A stretch of 64,000 nucleotides of DNA, taken from assembly GCF_004522105.1 (NCBI RefSeq), contig NZ_SPUJ01000003.1, positions 682,001 through 746,000 of the forward strand. Reading direction: 5' to 3'. Origin of the DNA: Nocardioides sp. 1609 (lineage in GTDB: Bacteria; Actinomycetota; Actinomycetes; Propionibacteriales; Nocardioidaceae). How positions within the stretch are numbered: position 1 is the stretch's first letter; each line of letters begins with the position of its first letter. The translations under genes were made by a program, and so were the position numbers. Under the pieces are notes generated by a model that worked only from the letters and a program-made list of their open reading frames with translations, was not told the origin of the DNA and did not search any database. This document shows positions 59,808 through 64,000 of this stretch, piece by piece.

Positions 59808-61012
59808 GGGCCGGTGCGCAACGCCGCCGCCAGCGCGGGCGCGAGCGGCAGCCGGGGCAGGAGCGTGGCCTGCACCGCGTGGTACAGGTCGGGCTTGCCG
59901 GTCCAGGTGAGCGTGCTCGCACCCCCGGACGGCGAGCGCTCGTGCACCCACGAGCCCCGGTCGCGGTCGACGAACCAGGCCTCGACGTGCGCCCACCAGG
60001 CGTCGTACCGCTCCCGGTGCCGGGCGTCGCCGGTCACCCGGTGCAGCGCCGAGGCGGCCGCGACCGCCTCGGCGGCGACCCAGTGCATCCGCTCGCGCAC
60101 CACCGGCGTGCCGTCCCAGTCGACGGTGTAGACGAAGCCGTCGGCACCGTCGACCGCCCACCCGAGACGGGTCGCGGTGTCGACCAGCCCGACGGCGTGG
60201 TCGACCATCCAGGCCGCCGCGTCGGGACCGGCGCCGGCGTGCACCTGGAGCGCGAGCCGGGCCCACTCGAGGGAGTGGCCGAGGGTGGCGCCGTAGGGAC
60301 GGAACGGGTGGGCGGGCTGGTCGCGGTGGTGGTCGAGCACCGGCTCCCACCCCGGCGTGAAGTGCTCGGGAAGCAGCCACCCGTGGGCCGGTGCGAGGTC
60401 GCGGACGACGGCGGTGGTGATCCGGGTGGCGAGGTCGCGCAGGGCGGCGTCGTCGCGGACGTCGGCGGCGGCGAGCAGCGCCTCGACGCCGTGCATGGTC
60501 GCGTTCAGGCCGCGGTAGTCGTCGAGGCGCTCGAACCCCTCGTCCCACTGCTCGGCCACCATCGCGTGCTCGTGGTCGACGAACCGGTCGAGGACCTGGA
60601 GCGCCTCGTCGAGCACCTCGCCGGCGCCGGGCCGCCCGGCCGCCTCGGCCGAGGACGCGGCCAGCACGACGAACGCGTGCTCGTAGGCGGTCTTGTCGCG
60701 CGTCGTCGGCGCACCGTCGGCGTCGAGGCCGGCCCACCAGCCGCCGTGCGCGTCGTCGTGGAAGACGCCGGCCAGCGCCTCGACGCCGTGGTCGGCCAGC
60801 GCGGCCGCGCCGGGGACGCCGAGCAGGGTCGCTAGCCCGTACACGTGGGTCATCCGGGCGGTGATCCACAGCGCGCGGGGCCGGGCGGGGTCGAGGACGC
60901 CGTCGTCGTCGAGCCAGCCGAAGCCGCCGTCACGGTGCCGTGCGCCGGCGCCGAACCCGAGCAACCGCGCGGTCTCGGCAGCCAACCAGGGGTCGGAGCC
61001 CGGGACGCTCAC
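59747..61012 (-). CDS. AGE-family (N-acylglucosamine 2-epimerase) enzyme
   Basis: The 421-aa protein starts at GTG 61012, overlapping the VOC stop as GTGA. It is an alpha6/alpha6 barrel with LWITARMTHVYGLATLLG, DKTAYEHAFVVLAASS, LNATMHGVEALLAAAD, HSLEWARLALQ and KPDLYHAVQA, supplying the conserved Arg, His and Glu residues of sugar isomerases such as YihS or mannose isomerase. The substrate is probably a free hexose. The last 20 codons overlap the convergent secreted-protein gene by 61 bp. Confidence 0.9.
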   Translation of the reverse strand: MSVPGSDPWLAAETARLLGFGAGARHRDGGFGWLDDDGVLDPARPRALWITARMTHVYGLATLLGVPGAAALADHGVEALAGVFHDDAHGGWWAGLDADGAPTTRDKTAYEHAFVVLAASSAEAAGRPGAGEVLDEALQVLDRFVDHEHAMVAEQWDEGFERLDDYRGLNATMHGVEALLAAADVRDDAALRDLATRITTAVVRDLAPAHGWLLPEHFTPGWEPVLDHHRDQPAHPFRPYGATLGHSLEWARLALQVHAGAGPDAAAWMVDHAVGLVDTATRLGWAVDGADGFVYTVDWDGTPVVRERMHWVAAEAVAAASALHRVTGDARHRERYDAWWAHVEAWFVDRDRGSWVHERSPSGGASTLTWTGKPDLYHAVQATLLPRLPLAPALAAALRTGPQPRSRPVDRPPGPKTGPVR

Positions 61013-61833
61013 CGGTCGGCGGGGGCGAGCTGACCCAGGGTGAGGACCGCGCCCGCCGGGTCGCGCACCACCACGGCGCGGACCCACTCGTCCTCGTAGG
61101 TGGACAGGACCGTCCCGCCGAGCCGCTCGACGGTGGCCGCCGACGCGTCGCGGTCGGCGACGGTGAAGGTCACCCGCCAGTGCGGGACGTCGTCGTCAGA
61201 CAGGTCGACGATCGCGCCGATGACGTCCTCGAACCCGTCGGGTGCCGAGGCCCGACGGGTGCGGATGTCGGGGTCGACCGTCGCGTCGAGGTGGTCACCG
61301 TGCCCCGGCACCTGGATCGAGGTCGACCGGCCCTGGTCGACGATGCGCCACCCGAAGGCGGCTGTGTAGAACGCGGTCGCCGCCGCCACGTCGGCCGACG
61401 CCAGGTCGCTGGAGCTCCAGGCGCCGGGCGCGTTCACGAGCTGCGCGCCGAGCCGGGCGCGGGCCTGCCACAAGCGCAGCTCGGCACCCTCGGGGTCGCG
61501 GACCGTCGACGTCCGGCCGCCCGGGCCGGCGTCCGCGGGCGGCTCGACCACCACGGCCCCGAGGCCCGCGAGCCGCTCGGTGGCGGCGTCGCAGTCGTCG
61601 ACCGCGACGTAGGTGGACCAGGTCGGCGCAGCATCACCGTCGTCCGGGCCGGCGATCGCTGCGACGTCCTGCCCGTCGAGCGTGGCGATCACGTAGCGGC
61701 CCGGTGCGTCGGGGGGCATGGCGTCCGTGAACGACCAGCCGAACAGGCCGCCGTAGAACTCCAGGGCGGCGTCGACGTCGGCCTGCCGGGTGTCGACCCA
61801 GCAGGTGACGCCCTCGGGGTAGGTCCGGACCAT
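61009..61833 (-). CDS. VOC-family protein with two glyoxalase-like domains
   Basis: The 274-aa protein has two tandem beta-alpha-beta-beta-beta modules (about 8-122 and 138-268). The first has CWVDTRQADVDAALEFYGGLFGW and DPEGAELRLWQ; the second has ATAFYTAAFGWRI and DPAGAVLTLGQ. These are VOC superfamily hallmarks, with glutamates for a metal site at the strand ends. Members are dioxygenases, lyases or resistance proteins; the activity here is unknown. It is coupled to the epimerase gene. Confidence 0.9.
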   Translation of the reverse strand: MVRTYPEGVTCWVDTRQADVDAALEFYGGLFGWSFTDAMPPDAPGRYVIATLDGQDVAAIAGPDDGDAAPTWSTYVAVDDCDAATERLAGLGAVVVEPPADAGPGGRTSTVRDPEGAELRLWQARARLGAQLVNAPGAWSSSDLASADVAAATAFYTAAFGWRIVDQGRSTSIQVPGHGDHLDATVDPDIRTRRASAPDGFEDVIGAIVDLSDDDVPHWRVTFTVADRDASAATVERLGGTVLSTYEDEWVRAVVVRDPAGAVLTLGQLAPADR

Positions 61834-61857
61834 CGGCCGACGGCCTCGACGACCCGG

Positions 61858-62235
61858 TCAGGCCTTGACGGCGAGCACGGGGCAGTGCGCGTCGAGCAGC
61901 ACCCGCTGGGCGTTGGAACCCAGGATCAGCTTGCCGACCGGGGTGCGGCGGCGCAGCCCGATGACGATCAGGTCGGCCTGGCTGGACGCCGCCACGCTCA
62001 CGAGGTCCTCGGAGGCCTCCAGCCCGCGGACGAGCTGGCGGAGGTCGTAGCCGACGCCGGAGGCGTCGAGCTTGGCGCGCGCGTCGGCGAGGTCCGGCTC
62101 CCCCTCGTCGCCGTGGGCCCGGTAGGAGTGGACGACCACGAGGTCGGAACCCCGCAGGCGTGCCTCCTCGATGGCCTTGTCGAGGGCGGCTTCACCCTCG
62201 GGCTTGGGCACGTATCCCACGACCACGGTCGACAT
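61858..62235 (-). CDS. Universal stress protein UspA family
   Basis: The 125-aa protein has VVVGYVPKPEGEAALDKAIEEA at the start and ADLIVIGLRRRTPVGKLILGSNAQRVLLDAHCPVLAVK, which contains a GxxG-x9-GS/N-type ATP-binding stretch (IGLRRRTPVGKLILGS). It is a small cytosolic alpha/beta protein, probably an ATP-binding dimer. ATG 62235 follows a TAGCCT hexamer by seven bases and has no SD. Confidence 0.92.
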   Translation of the reverse strand: MSTVVVGYVPKPEGEAALDKAIEEARLRGSDLVVVHSYRAHGDEGEPDLADARAKLDASGVGYDLRQLVRGLEASEDLVSVAASSQADLIVIGLRRRTPVGKLILGSNAQRVLLDAHCPVLAVKA

Positions 62236-62248
62236 GTCGGGCAGGCTA
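62236..62248 (-). promoter_or_regulatory. Leaderless-type -10 hexamer of the Usp gene
   Basis: TAGCCT, within TATAGCCT (minus strand, 62248-62243), precedes ATG 62235 by seven bases. Confidence 0.5.
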
Positions 62249-62321
62249 TACCGCCCACGGCCCTCAGGGCACCCTGTGGAGGGTCGCGGTGGACGTGTCG
62301 TCACCGTGGAACGCTGGCTCG

Positions 62322-62792
62322 ATGCTGCCGCCGTCCGCCAGCGCGATCCTCGAACCGGTCCCCCGCGACCTGCGCGAGCAGCTGCGGCGCGCCGTCGTCC
62401 GCCAGGTCGTCGACGAGCCCCGGCGGGCCTACCCGCCCAGCGTGCACGTCGGCGTGCCGGGCGCGGTGTCCACCGCGATCGAGCTCGGCCGCCGGGTGGG
62501 CCGGCTCGACCACGCGCTGCGTACCGACATGGTCGAGGCGATGCTGCGCGCCGTCGACCGTCCCGGCACCGCGCCGGTGGTGTGGCTGGCCCGCTGCGGG
62601 CCGGCGCAGGCCCTCGACGTCGACCTCGCCTGGCTGGCCGCGGCCCGGTGCGCGGCGGGCGAGCTCGCCCGGCCGCTGCCGATGGTCGTCGTCACCCGCC
62701 GCAGCTGGCGCGACCCCTCCACCGGCGTCGGTCGCAGCTGGTCCCGGCTGCGGACCCCCGACGGCCCCGGCGCCGACCCGGACGGCGCGTGA
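62322..62792 (+). CDS. Uncharacterised protein
   Basis: The 156-aa protein starts at ATG 62322; upstream in-frame GTG codons cannot be excluded. It is predicted helical and basic at the start (ILEPVPRDLREQLRRAVVRQVV), with PGAVSTAIELGRRVGRLDHALR and APVVWLARCGPAQALDVDLAWLAAARCAAGE. It has no signal, membrane segment or metal cluster. I do not recognise a family. It converges on the GCS2 gene with a 12-bp gap. The promoter must lie within the 86 bp before it, next to that of the divergent Usp gene. Confidence 0.7.
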   Translation: MLPPSASAILEPVPRDLREQLRRAVVRQVVDEPRRAYPPSVHVGVPGAVSTAIELGRRVGRLDHALRTDMVEAMLRAVDRPGTAPVVWLARCGPAQALDVDLAWLAAARCAAGELARPLPMVVVTRRSWRDPSTGVGRSWSRLRTPDGPGADPDGA

Positions 62793-62804
62793 CCCCCACG
62801 ACGC

Positions 62805-64000
62805 TCACGACCAGGTGTGCACCGGCTCGTTGGTGTGCATCCGCTCGCGGTACTCCAGCAGCGTGGCCCGGAGGTCGTCGAACCGGTCGCTGCCCGACGT
62901 CGCCCGCGCGCGCATCGAGTCGACGAACCACTCGGCGCCGTTGGTGCGGAGCAGGCAGCGCTGCTCGATGATCCCGAGCAGCCGGTCGGCCGTCTCGGCC
63001 TCGACCCCCCACGACGCCAGGCCCTCGTGGGCCAGCGGCAGCAGCCGGCGCAGCACCAGCTCGGTCGCGGGCACCTGGCCGACGCCGGGCCAGTAGACCT
63101 GGGCGTCGATGCCGTGCTGGGCGGCGACGTGGAAGTTCTCCTCGGCGGCGCTGAACGACATCTGCGACCACAGCGGCCGCTCGCTCTCGGCGAGCGCCCG
63201 GACCAGCCCGAAGTACAGCGCGGCGTTGGCCATCGTGTCGGCGACCGTCGGGCCGGCGGCGAGGACCCGGTTCTCGACGCGCAGGTGCGGCACGCCGTTG
63301 TTGATGTCGTAGACGGGTCGGTTCCAGCGGTAGATGGTGCCGTTGTGGAGCCGCAGCTCGGACAGCGACGGCGTGCCGCCGGCCTCGAGGACGGCGAGCG
63401 GGTCCTCGTCGTCGGTGATCGGCAGCAGCGCCGAGAACCAGCGCACGTTCTCCTCGAAGAGGTCGAAGACCGACGTCACCCAGCGCTCCCCGAACCAGAC
63501 CCGGGGACGCACGCCCTGGGCCTTGAGCTCCTCGCCGCGGGTGTCGGTGGCCTGCTCGAACAGCGGGATCCGGGTCTCGCGCCACAGCTGCCGGCCGAGG
63601 AGGTACGGCGAGTTGGCGCCGACCGCGAGCTGGATGGCCGAGATCGCCTGGGAGGCGTTCCAGTACGCCGCGAACTGGTCGGGCGAGGTCTGCACGTGCA
63701 GCTGGGTGCTGGTGCACGCGGCCTCGGGGACGATCGAGTCGGACGTCGTCTCCAGCGACTCCGCGCCGGCACCGCTGCCGCCCTTGACCGAGATGATCAG
63801 GTCCTCGCCGCGCGCGTGCAGGATCTGCTCGCTGAGCAGCTTGTAGCGCGGGTTGGCGCTGATGCTGTGCATGCCCATGTGGCCCTCGGCCAGCGTCGGC
63901 AGCACACCGATCATCACCAGGTGCGCGCCGACCGCGGCCGACTTCTCCTCGGCGTCGTTGAGGCTGCGACGCAGGTTCTCCTCGAAGGTCTCCAGACCGC
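62805..64000 (-). CDS. GCS2-family glutamate-cysteine ligase-like protein (5' end outside window)
   Basis: The frame is open to the right edge, so about 398 C-terminal residues are present and roughly 100 N-terminal ones are missing. Visible motifs are IGVLPTLAEGHMGMHSISANPRY, CTSTQLHVQTSPDQF, VGANSPYLLGRQLWRETRIPLF, NGTIYRWNRPVYD and VPHLRVENRVLAAGPTVADT, which belong to the ATP-dependent carboxylate-amine ligases (GshA type 2/YbdK). It may join Glu to Cys or another amine. Actinobacteria rarely make glutathione, so the true product is open. Confidence 0.88.
   Translation of the reverse strand, partial: GLETFEENLRRSLNDAEEKSAAVGAHLVMIGVLPTLAEGHMGMHSISANPRYKLLSEQILHARGEDLIISVKGGSGAGAESLETTSDSIVPEAACTSTQLHVQTSPDQFAAYWNASQAISAIQLAVGANSPYLLGRQLWRETRIPLFEQATDTRGEELKAQGVRPRVWFGERWVTSVFDLFEENVRWFSALLPITDDEDPLAVLEAGGTPSLSELRLHNGTIYRWNRPVYDINNGVPHLRVENRVLAAGPTVADTMANAALYFGLVRALAESERPLWSQMSFSAAEENFHVAAQHGIDAQVYWPGVGQVPATELVLRRLLPLAHEGLASWGVEAETADRLLGIIEQRCLLRTNGAEWFVDSMRARATSGSDRFDDLRATLLEYRERMHTNEPVHTWS

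Overview
The window is very GC-rich chromosomal DNA from a high-GC Gram-positive bacterium, most likely a member of the Nocardioidaceae (Nocardioides-like). The evidence is actinobacterial marker genes in their usual surroundings: nucS (mismatch-type endonuclease), kgd (2-oxoglutarate decarboxylase/dehydrogenase lacking a lipoyl domain), a DUF2550 gene after atpC, rho with a long charged N-terminal insertion, an HrdB/SigA-type sigma factor with a Lys/Ala-rich N-terminus, and parC/parE of the actinobacterial topoisomerase IV type. The genus is inferred from protein resemblance and gene order only. I see no insertion sequences, phage genes, CRISPR array or rRNA; this is core chromosome.

Region by region. 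Positions 1-2163 hold the end of nucS, a DUF952 protein with an 18-bp proline-rich coding repeat, and two small acidic lipoproteins. Positions 2182-3805 (minus) are a Cys-rich 62-aa protein, ferritin and a D-amino-acid-oxidase-like enzyme, with an IdeR/DtxR-like box at the promoter. Positions 3856-7040 carry a B12-dependent MeaA-type mutase, a STAS protein and a cobalamin adenosyltransferase that would make the mutase cofactor. Positions 7108-12823 carry a SWIM-SNF2 helicase, a YwaF-like membrane protein, an MFS transporter and DUF2550. Positions 12872-20652 (minus) are the complete F1Fo ATP synthase operon with two AtpI/AtpZ-like proteins. Positions 20720-27538 (minus) hold a WecA-like transferase, tsaC, prmC, prfA, rpmE, a stand-alone receiver domain and rho. 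Positions 27716-34126 (minus) form argS-lysA-hom-thrC-thrB, the aspartate-family amino acid pathway, divergent from a tRNA-Arg(CCG). Positions 34411-40188 carry an LCP enzyme, a lipoprotein, kgd and DUF6104. Positions 40331-47474 hold thymidine kinase, a secreted SGNH hydrolase, a phosphodiesterase-like protein, DUF5998, a LysE exporter and a GNAT/acyl-CoA-synthetase protein acetyltransferase. Positions 47548-57639 hold parC, an lprG/P55-like lipoprotein-transporter pair, a beta-carbonic anhydrase, parE, a small zinc-ribbon protein (DUF7455) and sigA. Positions 57915-64000 hold an HhH-GPD repair protein, a ScyD/ScyE-type secreted protein, an AGE-family epimerase, a VOC protein, a universal stress protein, an unknown protein and a partial GCS2-family ligase.

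Regulatory reading. Many genes within transcription units are translationally coupled by ATGA/GTGA/TGATG overlaps. Eleven genes that head transcription units instead lack a Shine-Dalgarno sequence and carry a TANNNT hexamer exactly 6 or 7 bases before the start codon, the arrangement expected for leaderless mRNAs. Other signals are a sigma-R-type promoter (GGGAAT-N18-GTT) before the DUF7455 gene, a Crp-type palindrome before the SGNH hydrolase and a near-palindrome before the mutase. The most unusual protein-level observation is Rho, whose P-loop has Arg where Lys is almost invariant.
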